From: Cherax quadricarinatus
Lineage: Eukaryota; Arthropoda; Malacostraca; Decapoda; Parastacidae
Length of the DNA: 64,000 nucleotides
NCBI RefSeq assembly: GCF_038502225.1
Contig: NC_091390.1
Location: forward strand, 10,540,187 to 10,604,186
Reading direction: 5' to 3'
Shown here: piece after piece, positions 1 through 9,550 of the stretch
Layout: every line of letters begins with the position of its first letter
How positions within the stretch are numbered: the stretch's first letter is position 1
Notes under the pieces: model-generated
The model's database searches: none
Told to the model about the DNA's origin: nothing
The model's input: the letters and a program-made list of their open reading frames with translations, nothing else
Program-made: the position numbers and the translations under genes

Positions 1-968
1 CTGGTTGGTATGTTGGTCTGGTTGGTATTTTGGTCTGGTTGATATTTTGGTCTGGCTGGTATGTTGGTCTGGTTGGTATGTTGGTCTGGTTGATATTTTG
101 GTCTGGTTGGTATGTTGGTCTGGTTGGTATGTTGGTCTGGTTGGTATGCTGGTCTAGTTTGTATTTTGGTCTGGTTGATATTTTGGTCCGGTTGATATTT
201 TGGTCTGGTTGATATTTTGGTCTAGTTGGTATTTTGGTCTGGTTGATATTTTGGTCTGGCTGGTATTTTGGTCTGGTTGGTATGTTGGTCTGGTTGGTAT
301 GTTGGTCTGGTTGGTATGTTGGTCTAGTTGGTATGTTGGTCTGGTTGATATTTTGGTCTGGCTGGTATGTTGGTCTGGTTGGTATGTTGGTCTGGTTGGT
401 ATGTTGGTCTGGTTTGTTTTTTGGTCTGGTTGGTATTTTGGTCTGATTGGTATTTTGGTCTGGTATTATGGTCTGGTTGGCATGTTGGTCTGGTTGGCAT
501 GTTGGTCTGGTTGGTATGTTGGTCTGATTGGTAGGTTGGTCTGGTTGGTATTATGGTCTGGTATTTTGGTCTGGTTGGTATGTTGGTCTGGTTGGTATGT
601 TGGTCTGGTTGGTATTTTGGTCTGGTTGGTATGCTGGTCTGGTTGGTATTTTGGTCTGGTTGGTATTTTGGTCTGGTTGGTAGGTTGGTCTGGTTGGTAT
701 TATGGTCTGGTATTTTGGTCTGGTTGGTATGTTGGTCTGGTTGGTATTTTGGTCTGGTATTTTAGTCTGGTTGGCATGTTGGTCTGGTTGGCATGTTGGT
801 CTGGTTGGTATGTTGGTCTGATTGGTAGGTTGGTCTGGTTGGTATTATGGTCTGGTATTTTGGTCTGGTTGTTATGTTGGTCTGGTTGGTATTTTGGTCT
901 GGTTGGTATGTTGGTCTGGTTGGTATGTTGGTCTGGTTGGTATGTTGGTCTGGTTGGTATGTTGGTCT
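1..968. repeat. 17-bp minisatellite, truncated by window edge
   Basis: Tandem copies of a G/T-rich unit, ctggttggtatgttggt, with common variants (tattt, tatgc, taggt, tattat in the middle of the unit). About 55 units are visible and the array continues off the left edge. Shortened units (ggtctggtattttggtctgg) recur in the same order near 470-570 and 770-870. Open frames here are stop-free only because the unit lacks stops, so no gene is called. Confidence 0.95.
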
Positions 969-1373
969 GCCATGCTGGTGCCACCTTGAGAACTTAAGTT
1001 ATGTTACTGCGTATCCTATCAGGAAATATAACGATGATCTGACTGTTAAGTATCTGATGTGTTTGACGTCTGTAATCTAAGATGAACTGAGAGAGAAACT
1101 AAAGTTTGGTGAATATGTTGGCACCGGTGTTACACTTGTCTTCAAGAAATTGTGGCCTTCGTATCTCTGGACGAAGATACCATTTAAGAGAGTACAATTT
1201 TTAGTTTTTGTGGTGGGTCAAGAAGTGGATGAGAGCTTCGTGAGGTAAACAATGAGTGACCTTCTCCTAACACCAGCACATATGTAGCAGAAACTTAAAT
1301 GAAACGGGAGAAATGTATTAAAAGGTTCCTGAATGATAACCGTATGTTACCTACATTATTCATTACCTTTGTA
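969..1373. other. Unassigned single-copy-like DNA
   Basis: I see no coding frame, RNA gene or clear repeat between the end of the 17-bp array and the first hammerhead motif. Reading frames are short and interrupted on both strands. Confidence 0.4.
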
Positions 1374-1411
1374 TGGACTGAAGAAGCCTACTGTGTAGGC
1401 GAAACGTTTCC
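1374..1411 (+). ncRNA. Hammerhead ribozyme motif, Penelope-type
   Basis: The core reads ctgaaga, then a perfect stem-loop II (gcctac tgt gtaggc), then gaaa, then cgtttcc. This fits the type I hammerhead order CUGANGA, stem II, GAAA, short stem III, with predicted cleavage after the GTT at 1406-1408. The gga just before the core pairs with the tcc just after the cleavage site, giving a short stem I. Stem III is only the self-complementary acgt, the minimal form known from Penelope-like retroelements, where dimers are thought to be active. Flanking cacatgtgtct is shared with the copy near 2700. Activity is inferred, not shown. Confidence 0.75.
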
Positions 1412-1501
1412 TTAATACAGATACCCAAGACTTGCACATGTGTCTAATTTATCAACGTGTCGGTTCTGTGAACCATTCATCTTCAGACCTTTGTACCTAG
1501 T

Positions 1502-1687
1502 TCAGTTATCAAAACTTTGGGGGCCCATTCCCTGGACCCATTATGTACCTCTGTAATCTGTAAATACCTTTGTAACTTGTGTCATGATTGTGACCAGATC
1601 TACCTGGAGTTCATTACCTTTGTAACTTGCTCAGCTATCTAAACTTTAGGGTCCAGTCCCTGGACCCATTATGCACCTCTGTAATCT
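1502..1687. repeat. Imperfect direct duplication, about 128-bp spacing
   Basis: Two copies of a segment of roughly 57 bp (about 1502-1558 and 1630-1687) share the order aaacttt, tccctggacccattat, cacctctgtaatct with scattered differences. A gggtatgggtatgggtat run follows near 1708. It looks like an old dispersed repeat that duplicated locally. No frame is supported. Confidence 0.6.
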
Positions 1688-1920
1688 TTTCACTACCGCC
1701 CACAGGATGGGTATGGGTATGGGTATCTAGGTCTTATTCACACATGTCCCCACTGTGAAATGTCCATCTGTGAAATGTCCGTTGACGAAGTTCCCTGGAA
1801 GTATATTCTCTATACAGCAGATACTTAGCTCCGCCTAGGGAGAACACCGGACATAGTGCACCATTTTACCTACCCGTAGAGTAGCCGACAACGTAACCCA
1901 GGCTCTCCAAAGGAGTGAGG

Positions 1921-2078
1921 GAATGACTCAAGAAATCGTAATGACACGATTGCAATCAAACCATACCCCCGGCCGGGATTGAACCCGCGGTCATAGAGTC
2001 TCAAAACTCCAGCCCGTCGCGACGGGCTGGAGTTTTGAGACTCTATGACCGCGGGTTCAATCCCGGCCGGGGGTATGG
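1921..2078. mobile_element. tRNA-derived SINE (family 1), head-to-head pair forming a perfect palindrome
   Basis: Positions 1961-2078 form a perfect inverted repeat of 118 bp with two 59-bp arms and no spacer. Each arm carries the family 1 B-box-like gcgggttcaatcccgg and ends in ggtatgg. The left side continues into the usual family 1 sequence (gattgcaatcaaacc on this strand). Neither arm reaches the A-box segment seen in other copies, so both are partial. The structure could be a genuine fold-back insertion or an assembly artefact. Confidence 0.8.
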
Positions 2079-2222
2079 AGTGAGAGAATTCCAGCATGCA
2101 TAACTTCTTGCATACAGTCCTCGTGTACTAGACGTGTGCAGAACTCTACGCTAAGGAAAGTCAAGAGGCTAAAATATGTAGAGGAATGATACAGAGAACC
2201 AACAACTTGATAAATTAGACAC

Positions 2223-2307
2223 ATGACTCACGAAATCGTAATGACACTATTGCAAACAAACCATACCATGGGCGGGATTTGAACCCGCGGTCAGAAAGTC
2301 ACAAAAC
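2223..2307 (-). mobile_element. SINE family 1 fragment
   Basis: On the minus strand the sequence carries the B-box-like gcgggttcaaatcccg followed by ggtatggtttgtttgcaat and ends in gtgagtcat. The A-box half is missing and the fragment runs straight into a hammerhead-bearing repeat. It is a truncated, junction-type copy. Confidence 0.75.
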
Positions 2308-2333
2308 ATGTGCAACATTCGGGTATCTATAAT

Positions 2334-2370
2334 GAGGAAACGTTTCGCCACACAGTGGCTTCATCAGTAC
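2334..2370 (-). ncRNA. Hammerhead ribozyme motif, weak stem I
   Basis: On the minus strand the core is ctgatga, stem-loop gccactgtgtggc, gaaa, cgtttcc. All core bases are present. The bases before the core are gta, which pair poorly with the tcc after the predicted cleavage site, so stem I is weaker than in the copy near 2650. It is fused directly to a SINE family 1 fragment. Confidence 0.7.
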
Positions 2371-2467
2371 ATACAAAGGAGAATGGTGAAGAACAGAAGG
2401 AGTTTGAGGTAATCAATCCCTTTGTATGGAAATATAAACACATATGCAGTTTAATGTGATCCTTTAT

Positions 2468-2500
2468 TGACAACGTTTCGCCCACACAGTGGGCTTTTAC
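2468..2500 (-). ncRNA. Degenerate hammerhead motif
   Basis: The stem-loop II (gcccactgtgtgggc) and gaaacgtt are present on the minus strand, but the CUGANGA box is replaced by cttgtaaaa. The catalytic core is therefore broken. It is the relic of a related element. Confidence 0.55.
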
Positions 2501-2643
2501 AAGTCACAAACAGATCTACCTGGGGTGGAAGGTACGCGAGTATTTATAGTCAAGTTCAGAATGTTGAGGTCAGGCGGAGAATGCTGCATCTGATGATCTG
2601 CCGAGTGGGGTTATAGTCTAAAATCTTGGTATGGAGGTGGTAT

Positions 2644-2678
2644 GGACTGATGAAGTCACTGTGTGGCGAAACGTTTCC
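2644..2678 (+). ncRNA. Hammerhead ribozyme motif, complete core
   Basis: The order is gga, ctgatga, stem-loop II gtcactgtgtggc (one G-T wobble), gaaa, cgtt, tcc. Stem I gga/tcc pairs. Predicted cleavage follows the gtt at 2673-2675. The downstream sequence (gatacccgaatgttgcacat) is the reverse complement of the flank of the minus-strand motif at 2334-2370, so the two are inverted copies of one element. Confidence 0.8.
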
Positions 2679-2876
2679 TCATTATAGATACCCGAATGTT
2701 GCACATGTGTCTAATTTATCAGGCTAAAAGATCATTTATTTAATCGCCAATCATAGAGACCTTAACAATTAAAGAACAGAATATATGGACAATTATTATT
2801 ACCAATCCATTTGTTGAACTCAACTTGGGTGGAAAACCCAAAAATATCATTCCAACGTTCACTGACATCCTGCAGA

Positions 2877-3060
2877 TTGTTAGGTAAGACACATATGCGA
2901 CAGTTAGGTATCTTTATTTTGAAACGTTTCGCCTACACAGTAGGCTTCTTCAGTCGAGTACAGAAAAGTTGAGAGAAGCAGAAGAGACTTGAAGACGATG
3001 TAATCAGTCCATCACCCTTAAAGATTTGAGATGGTCAGTCCCTCATACTGCAGATGTCAC
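2877..3060 (-). mobile_element. Hammerhead-bearing Penelope-type repeat, copy 1
   Basis: This unit shares its full length and its sharp boundary (ttgttaggtaagacacat) with 8649-8830. On the minus strand it carries ctgaaga, stem-loop gcctactgtgtaggc and gaaacgtttc at about 2931-2953. Both copies continue into agcagaagagacttgaagac and an aatcagtccatcaccctt segment. The shared outer edge suggests a true element terminus. Assignment to Penelope-like elements rests on the ribozyme form and is an inference. Confidence 0.65.
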
Positions 3061-3187
3061 AGATCTTCACTCACATCACCTCAGACGACTACTGACCTAA
3101 CTTCTATATCTGTATACAATGTCCTGGCAAATTATTGCTTGATGAAGAACACTTTATCTAAGAAGAGAAGTTAATTTTTTATTCTTT

Positions 3188-3240
3188 ATCTAATCGCGGG
3201 TTCTAACCCAACGAGTGGGGTTAGAACCCGCGATTAGATA
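3188..3240. repeat. Inverted repeat with tRNA-like B-box arms
   Basis: Arms of about 23 bp reading taatcgcgggttctaaccc and its complement flank a short spacer. Each arm contains a gcgggttctaaccc box like the SINE family 1 B box. It sits just before a further SINE fragment, so it is probably a folded-back SINE remnant. Confidence 0.65.
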
Positions 3241-3258
3241 GTTACAACACACCGGACC

Positions 3259-3298
3259 GACTCTCTGATCGCGGGTTCTATCTCTACCTGCGGTATGG
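3259..3298 (+). mobile_element. SINE family 1 remnant at the foot of the 20-bp array
   Basis: The order gactctctgatcgcgggttc then tatctctacctgcggtatgg matches the family 1 stretch around and after the B box. The last 20 bp are the first unit of the neighbouring array, so this is the visible join between SINE and satellite. Confidence 0.7.
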
Positions 3299-4472
3299 TG
3301 TCCCTACCTGTGGTGTGGTATCCCTTCCTGTGGTATGGTGTCCCTACCTGTGGTGTGGTATCCCTTCCTGTGGTATGGTATCCCTACCTGTGGTGTGGTA
3401 TCACTTCCTGTGGTATGGTATCCCTTCCTGTGGTATGGTATCCCTACCTGTGGTGTAGTATCCCTTCCTGTGGTATGGTATCCCTACCTGTGGTGTGGTA
3501 TCCCTTCCTGTGGTATGGTATCCCTACCTGTAGTATGGTATCCCCACCCGTGGTATGATATCCCCACCCGTGGAATGATATCCCCACCCGTGGTATGATA
3601 TCCCCACCCGTGGTATGGTATCCAAACCCGTGGTATGATATCCCTACCCGTGGTATGATATCCCCACCCGTGGTATGATATCCCTACCCGTGGTATGATA
3701 TCCCCACCGTGGTATGGTATCCCCACCCGTGGTATGGTATCGCCACAGGTGGTATGGTATCCCCACCCGTGGAATGATATCCCCACCCGAGGTATGGTAT
3801 CCCCAACCGTGATATGGTATTCCCACCCGAGGTATGGTATCCCCACCCGTGGAATGGTATCCCCGCCTACAGTATGGTATCCCCACCCGCGGTATGGTAT
3901 CCCCACCCGTGGAATGGTATCCCCACCCGAGGTATGGTATCCCCACCCGTGGAATGGCATCCCCACCCGTGGAGTGGCATCCCCGCCCATGGAGAGGAAT
4001 CCCCACCCGTGGAATGGCATCCCCACCCGTGGAGTGGCATCCCCACCCGTGGAGTGGCATCCCCACCAGTGGAGTGGCATCCCCACCCGTGGAGTGGCAT
4101 CCCCACCCGTGGAGTGGCATCCCCACCCGTGGAGTGGCATCCCCACCCGTGGAGTGGCATCCCCACCCGTGGAGTGGCATCCCCACCCGTGGAGTGGCAT
4201 CCCCACCCGTGGAGTGGCATCCCCACCCGTGGAGTGGCATCCCCACCCGTGGAGTGGCATCCCCACCCGTGGAGTGGCATCCCCACCCGTGGAGAGGCAT
4301 CCCCACCCGTGGAGTGGCATCCCCACCCGTGGAGTGGCATCCCCACCCGTGGAGTGGCATCCCCACCCGTGGAATGGCATCCCCACCCGTGGAATGGCAT
4401 CCCCACCCGTGGAGTGGCATCCCCACCCGTGGAGTGGCATCCCCACCCGTGGAGTGGCATCCCCACCCGTAA
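3281..4472. repeat. 20-bp satellite derived from SINE family 1
   Basis: About 60 copies of a 20-bp unit. The early part reads tatccctacctgtggtatgg, the middle tatccccacccgtggtatgg, and the end gcatccccacccgtggagtg. The middle form differs from the SINE family 1 segment tatccccgcccgtggtatgg by one base. The three forms follow one another along the array, as expected if homogenisation has spread locally. Frames on both strands stay open only because the unit lacks stops. Confidence 0.9.
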
Positions 4473-4684
4473 GACGGTAAGATTTAACCATTATTACTCA
4501 AATACTTATAAACTGATAAATATGTAAGAATTATTGTACGAATGTGTTTAAATAGACTGAAGGTTAATTACTAATATTATACTGGCGAAACAACCAATAT
4601 TGTGGTGAACACATAAGCTGTGATGTACACACAAGTTGAGACGTACACAACGTGCACAAAACGTGTGATGTGCATGATATGGCA

Positions 4685-5290
4685 TGCACACAGGCTGTGA
4701 CTTACGCACAGGCTGTAACTTACACACTGGCTGTGACTTACACACTGGCTGTGACTTACACACTGGCTGTGACTTACACACAGGCTGTGACTTACACACA
4801 GGCTGTGACTTACACACAGGCTGTGACTTACACACAGGCTGTGACTTACACACTGGCTGTGACTTACACACTGGCTGTGACTTACACACAGGCTGTGACT
4901 TACACACAGGCTGTGACTTACACACAGGCTGTGACTTACACACAGGCTGTGACTTACAGGCTGTGACTTACACACAGGCTGTGACTTACACACAGGCTGT
5001 GACTTACACACTGGCTGTGACTTACACACTGGCTGTGACTTACACACAGGCTGTGACTTACACACTGGCTGTGACTTACACACTGGCTGTGACTTACACA
5101 CAGGCTGTGACTTACACACTGGCTGTGACTTACACACTGGCTGTGACTTACACACAGGCTGTGACTTACACACAGGCTGTGACTTACACACTGGCTGTGA
5201 CTTACACACAGGCTGTGACTTACACACTGGCTGTGACTTACACACTGGCTGTGACTTACACACAGGCTGTGACTTACACACTGGCTGTGA
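4685..5290. repeat. 18-bp minisatellite
   Basis: About 33 copies of ggctgtgacttacacaca, with a frequent variant cactggctg in place of cacaggctg. One 13-bp shortened unit lies near 4950. The two variants alternate in short runs. Frames here code only simple six-residue repeats and are not taken as genes. Confidence 0.92.
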
Positions 5291-5550
5291 CGTACTCTTG
5301 TGATACATGTGTGTGTGTCCGTGTTTATACACATGGGATACTACATATAATTAATGTATCCTTGCCTCTGTATTCGACATACGTGTCTGTACTCGTTTGT
5401 ACTCTACATGTACGTGTATCCTGAACACGTGTTGTCACTTATGTAGTTTATCTATGCAAGTACCTTTGTGTAAGCAGATATTTAGGTGTGTGTAACTGTG
5501 AACTAATGTGGCCATATGTGTAATTAAAATGAGTGCTTATCTCTCACTTA

Positions 5551-6610
5551 GTGCAGCCACATGTGCAGTTTGTGTGTGCCTGTATCTCTGTACTAGTGTG
5601 GCCACATGTGCAGTTTGTGTGTGCCTGTATCTCTGTACTAGTGTGGCCACATGTGCAGTTTGTGTGTGCCTGTATCTCTGTATTAGTGTGGCCACATGTG
5701 CAGTTTGTGTGTGCCTGTATCTCTGTACTAGTGTGGCCACATGTGCAGTTTGTGTGTGCCTGTATCTCTGTACTAGAGTGGCCACATGTGCAGTTTGTGT
5801 GTGCCTGTATCTCTGTACTAGTGTGGCCACATGTGCAGTTTGTGTGTGCCTGTATCTCTGTACTAGTGTGGCCACATGTGCAGTTTGTGTGTGCCTGTAT
5901 CTCTGTACTAGTGTGGCCACATGTGCAGTTTGTGTGTGCCTGTATCTCTGTACTAGTGTGGCCACATGTGCAGTTTGTGTGTGCCTGTATCTCTGTACTA
6001 GTGTGGCCACATGTGCAGTTTGTGTGTGCCTGTATCTCTGTACTAGTGTGGCCACATGTGTAGTTTGTGTGTGCCTGTATCTCTGTACTAGTGTGGCCAC
6101 ATGTGCAGTTTGTGTGTGCCTGTATCTCTGTACTAGTGTGGCCACATGTGCAGTTTGTGTGTGCCTGTATCTCTGTACTAGTGTGGTCACATGTGCAGTT
6201 TGTGTGTGCCTATATCTCTGTACTAGTGTGGCCACATGTGCAGTTTGTGTACCTTTGTCTCTGTACTAGTGTGACCACATGTGCAGTTTGTGTGTGCCTG
6301 TATCTCTGTACTAGTGTGGCCACATGTGCAGTTTGTGTGTGCCTGTATTTCTGTACTAGTGTGGCCACATGTGCAGTTTGTGTGTGCATATATCTCTGTA
6401 CTAGTGTGGCCACATGTGCAGTTTGTGTGTACCTGTATCTCTGTACTAGTGTGGCCACATGTGCAGTTTGTGTGTGCCTGTATCTCTGTACTAGTGTGGC
6501 CACATGTGCAGTTTGTGTGTGCCTGTATCTCTGTACTAGTGTGGCCACATGTGCAGTTTGTGTGTGCCTGTATCTCTGTACTAGTGTGGTCACATGTACA
6601 TTCAGTGAGT
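5551..6610. repeat. 45-bp minisatellite
   Basis: About 23 copies of a 45-bp unit that begins gtgtggccacatgtgcagtt and ends ctgtatctctgtacta. Copies are nearly identical in the left part and diverge at the right end. Because 45 is a multiple of three, one frame stays open, but the changes show no coding bias. Confidence 0.93.
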
Positions 6611-7032
6611 GCGTGTCTTTGTACCCATGTAACCACATGTGTAGCTAATATGTGCGTGTTAGTCTGGGTTAAGGTGTCATAACTCAGTAGAGAGACTATA
6701 GTCAGTGTTGAGTGGTCGTAAGTGCACGATCACAACATGTCATCAGTCTGCCTCACCTTCATATATATCTTCCACGCTCAATTTAGACCTGGTATAATCG
6801 TCAGTATTGCCGAGCCAAGGAACCAATCCTTCTCTTTCCTCTTCACGTTACGTGCAGCTTAGAGGTTTCGTCTTGATTACTGTACGAAATTTAGTGTTGT
6901 CGCTTTTGTTGCATTGGGTTACTAATGTCTTTTGTTACATTCTCAAGCGCCTTAACAAAATCGTTAGGAACCAGATCCTCGGTGCCATTATGTGGGTGTA
7001 ATCTTTTGACTGCCACTCACAAAACGATTTAA
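6611..7032. other. Unassigned DNA between satellite and MITE
   Basis: No frame longer than about 60 codons and no recognised repeat. I see nothing here that I can name. Confidence 0.4.
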
Positions 7033-7253
7033 TATGCAAGTGGTACCTCGAGATACGAACTAAATTCGTTCCAGAAGGCTGTTCGACTGCTGATATCGAA
7101 CGAATATTTTCCCATAAGGAATAATGTAAATTAGATTAATCCGCTTCAAACCCACAAAAATTCACTTACAAGAGCACTTACATAAATACACTTACATAAT
7201 TGTTCGAGTTTTGAGGTGTTCGTATCCCGAGGCACCGCTGTGTATTATAGCCG
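7033..7253. mobile_element. MITE-like element, TIR about 20-25 bp (family a)
   Basis: The left end reads ggtacctcgagatacgaac and the right end, read on the other strand, ggtgcctcgggatacgaac. The inside, from cccataaggaat to acacttacataattg, is homologous to the inside of the MITE at 10,072-10,275, although the terminal repeats differ. There is no coding capacity. It is a non-autonomous DNA transposon, probably of the Tc1/mariner-pogo group, but the family is not certain. Confidence 0.75.
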
Positions 7254-7728
7254 TTAAATAAACTTGATTCAATCGTTGTTTCGAGTTTTTTCATTTCTTT
7301 CTGCTAATGTTTTAGGGAAGAAAATTTTCTTTGGTGACCGAATCCTAAAGGTTTTTTCTTTATTATTGTTTATTTTCGTATTTGTCTGAGAAATGAAATT
7401 TTTTTGCAAATTCTCTCTGTTCCTTTTCATTACTTGTTCTAAATCGCTATTTATATTTCTATGCATCAATACAAATAAAGTTGTAATGAACAAACGTCAA
7501 TGAATAAATGCCATAGACTATATGGCATTGAGAGAGGTAAAATTAGACCAGCTACTAAAGCTCCTGGGCCATGGAATTCGTCAGTTGGATTACAAATGGT
7601 GCGTCGTAGTTGATGTTAGGGCGCCGCCTCTCAATTTTCTGGCCGCGGATCAATCCCCTCGTTCATTACTCTGAGTAAAAGGACACAAGTACAACTAATG
7701 TGGCATTTATTATGGTAAGGATATGTGT
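7254..7728. other. AT-rich DNA, no gene
   Basis: Low-complexity AT-rich sequence with short frames only. Around 7550-7575 a frame reads KAPGPW, which could be a decayed trace of the LINE block K-x-P-G-P-D, but this is weak. Confidence 0.35.
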
Positions 7729-7800
7729 GCAATTCTAAATACCTACTTCCTCTCAGTTTTCACCCAGGAAAATACTAGCGATATTCCTGAAATAATAGAT
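7729..7800 (+). pseudogene. LINE fragment, segment upstream of reverse transcriptase
   Basis: The frame from 7729 reads AILNTYFLSVFTQENTSDIP, which resembles the N-terminal lead-in of non-LTR reverse transcriptases (ILN-x-F-x-SVFT). It is a stub of about 24 codons cut off on both sides. The family is not resolved. Confidence 0.55.
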
Positions 7801-7855
7801 TACGTAAATAACAAAATAAGCCACAATACCGTGACTGGAACGATACACAAATAAC

Positions 7856-8648
7856 GTAGTCGTCAGTGTTCATGATAACAACACCACCTCCTTTATCAGC
7901 GGTGGTGACCCTGATGGTCGTGTCTTCTGCTAAACCTTTAAGTGCAATGATGAACACTGACGACTACAGGAACAAAATGCTCAATCTACTTAATGACCCA
8001 GATACCTACAAACCTCTCACAACTAACCAAGTGGACAACCTTACTAAAACTTTTCTTCAAAGGACTCGCCGCATTCTGAGGAACTCAGAACAAGGGAAGA
8101 AACTTCTGCACACCACACCCAGCAACCCCAGACCTGCCAGAATGTACGGCCTACCAAAAACTCACAAGCCTGGTATCCCTTTGAGGCCCATATCTTCGGG
8201 AATAGGCAGTGCTCCCCACCAACTCTCAGGAATTCTCGCCAAACACCTCTCCAAACTCTTGGGCACTATCAGTCCAGCACATCTCAAACACTCGGGTGAT
8301 CTTCTCAATCGCATTCGCAACATCAACATCAGGAACAAGAAACTTTCCAGCCTTGACGTAACTTCCCTATTCACCAAAGTACCTACTACACAAGCCATCG
8401 ATCTCCTGCGCAGGAAAATTGACGATTCACTTGATCTTCCTATTCCAGCCAGCGATTTCATCGACCTCGTTGAACTATGTGTCGGCTTGACGTGTTTCTC
8501 TTTCGAAAATCACCTCTTTCAACAGACTTTTGGTCTACCCATGGGTTCGCCACTCAGTGCCGTCCTGGCGAACTTATACATGGAACATTTGGAAGCCGAG
8601 CGTTTCTCCACCATTATTCCTTCGACTGTTACCTGGCTCCGTTATGTG
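7856..8648 (+). pseudogene. Penelope-like element reverse transcriptase, 5'-inverted and cut at the catalytic site
   Basis: From the atg at 7950 one open frame of about 233 codons shows Penelope-type blocks: MYGLPKTHKPGIPLRPISS, then LDVTSLFTKVPT, then QTFGLPMGSPLSAVLANLYM, ending TWLRYV. Penelope-like reverse transcriptases normally continue RYV-DD, the catalytic aspartates. Here homology stops after RYV and another repeat starts, so the enzyme is dead. The preceding 94 bp (7856-7949) are inverted: read on the minus strand they encode TTADKGGGVVIMNTDDY, the block that should precede the frame. An 18-bp piece coding MNTDDY is present in both orientations at the joint. No GIY-YIG endonuclease is visible. 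Confidence 0.85.
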
Positions 8649-8830
8649 TTGTTAGGTAAGACACATAGGCAACAGTTAGGTATCTTTATTTCGAAACGTT
8701 TCGCCTACACAGTAGGCTTCTTCAGTCGAGTACAGCAAAGTTGATAGAAGCAGAAGAGACTTGAAGACGATGTAATCAGTCCATCACCCTTGAAGTTTTG
8801 AGGTGGTCAGTCCCTCAGTCTGGAGAAGAG
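8649..8830 (-). mobile_element. Hammerhead-bearing Penelope-type repeat, copy 2
   Basis: Homologous throughout to 2877-3060. On the minus strand it holds ctgaaga, stem-loop gcctactgtgtaggc and gaaacgtttc at about 8690-8730. Here the bases before and after the core are both tcga, which pair perfectly, so stem I is better than in copy 1. It abuts the truncated Penelope frame in the opposite orientation. Confidence 0.7.
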
Positions 8831-8879
8831 TATTGTTCCATAGTCCGGAACAATATGGAGTTGAAGTGATGGACTGATT

Positions 8880-9060
8880 GTGCTGCTGGGTCTGATGCCG
8901 TGCTCCTTCCTTAAGTGGAAGTGACCTGACTAGGTGGGTCATTGGGATAAGCCGGGGGGGGTCATTGGTCTAATCCGGAAGGGGGGGACATGGACCTGCT
9001 CCGCATGGGTCAGTAGACCTGTTGCAGTGTTCCTTCTTTCTTATGTTCTCTCCAGGAGCT
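8880..9060 (+). mobile_element. LINE 3' tail fragment
   Basis: The order ctccttccttaagtg, cctgactaggt, gacatggacct, gcatgggtcagtagacctg and gcagtgttccttctttctta matches the tail of the LINE fragment at 58,700-58,840. Only the untranslated end is kept, as expected for a heavily 5'-truncated insertion. A gggggggg run and internal duplication break the middle. Confidence 0.75.
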
Positions 9061-9091
9061 TTATCAAACTTTGTAACGGCTTGACAAAGTT

Positions 9092-9125
9092 CCTGGAGAG
9101 CGAAACGTTGCCACAATAAAATGTC
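9092..9125 (+). ncRNA. Degenerate hammerhead-like motif
   Basis: A stem (ttcctggagagc) is followed by gaaacgttg and then the conserved tail ccacaataaaatgtcacatt. The CUGANGA box is not preserved. A related cacaagtg-actaatgtg segment recurs near 7684 and 9960. It is probably the decayed end of another Penelope-type family. Confidence 0.35.
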
Positions 9126-9282
9126 ACATTAGCTGCACTTGTGTCCTTTTTCTTAACATATTGTTGATAATTCTATCAACATTATTACACATTATAACAC
9201 ATTATTACACATTTTCTAAGCACATATCATTTTTATCATTAAATACGAAGTAGTTCCCTCCCGTGCAAAAGGTGTATAACAT

Positions 9283-9550
9283 AACTCACGAAATCGTAAT
9301 GACACGATTGCAAACAAACCATACCACGGACGGGGATAGAACCCGCGATCAGAGTCTCAAAACTCCAGACCGTCGTGTTAGCCACTGGACCAGCTAGCTT
9401 CAATAAGATTCGTCCAACTAGGTACATTTTTACACCATAGGAAGGTTAGCATAGGCCACCACTGTGACCACAAATGCAAGTTTTTACAGACGAATCTCCA
9501 GCTAGCGTGGCCGTGACGAACTCTAGCTCAAGTCCCCTCAATACCGTCAA
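9283..9550 (-). mobile_element. SINE family 1, full-length unit
   Basis: Read on the minus strand, the unit has an A-box-like stretch tggtccagtggctaacacg, a B-box-like gggttctatccc, then ggtatggtttgtttgcaatc and gtgagtta. The body with gagattcgtctgtaaaaact and ggtcacagtggtggcctatg lies upstream. A and B boxes at tRNA-like spacing indicate a tRNA-derived Pol III promoter. The unit is about 268 bp and joins the next copy directly. Confidence 0.8.

Noticed and set aside
3281..4472. CRISPR array
   Set aside because: Units are head to tail without unique spacers, no cas genes are present, and the DNA is animal nuclear.
8649..8744. Continuation of the Penelope frame as a real protein end
   Set aside because: The last 31 codons lie in a repeat also found at 2877-3060 in non-coding context.
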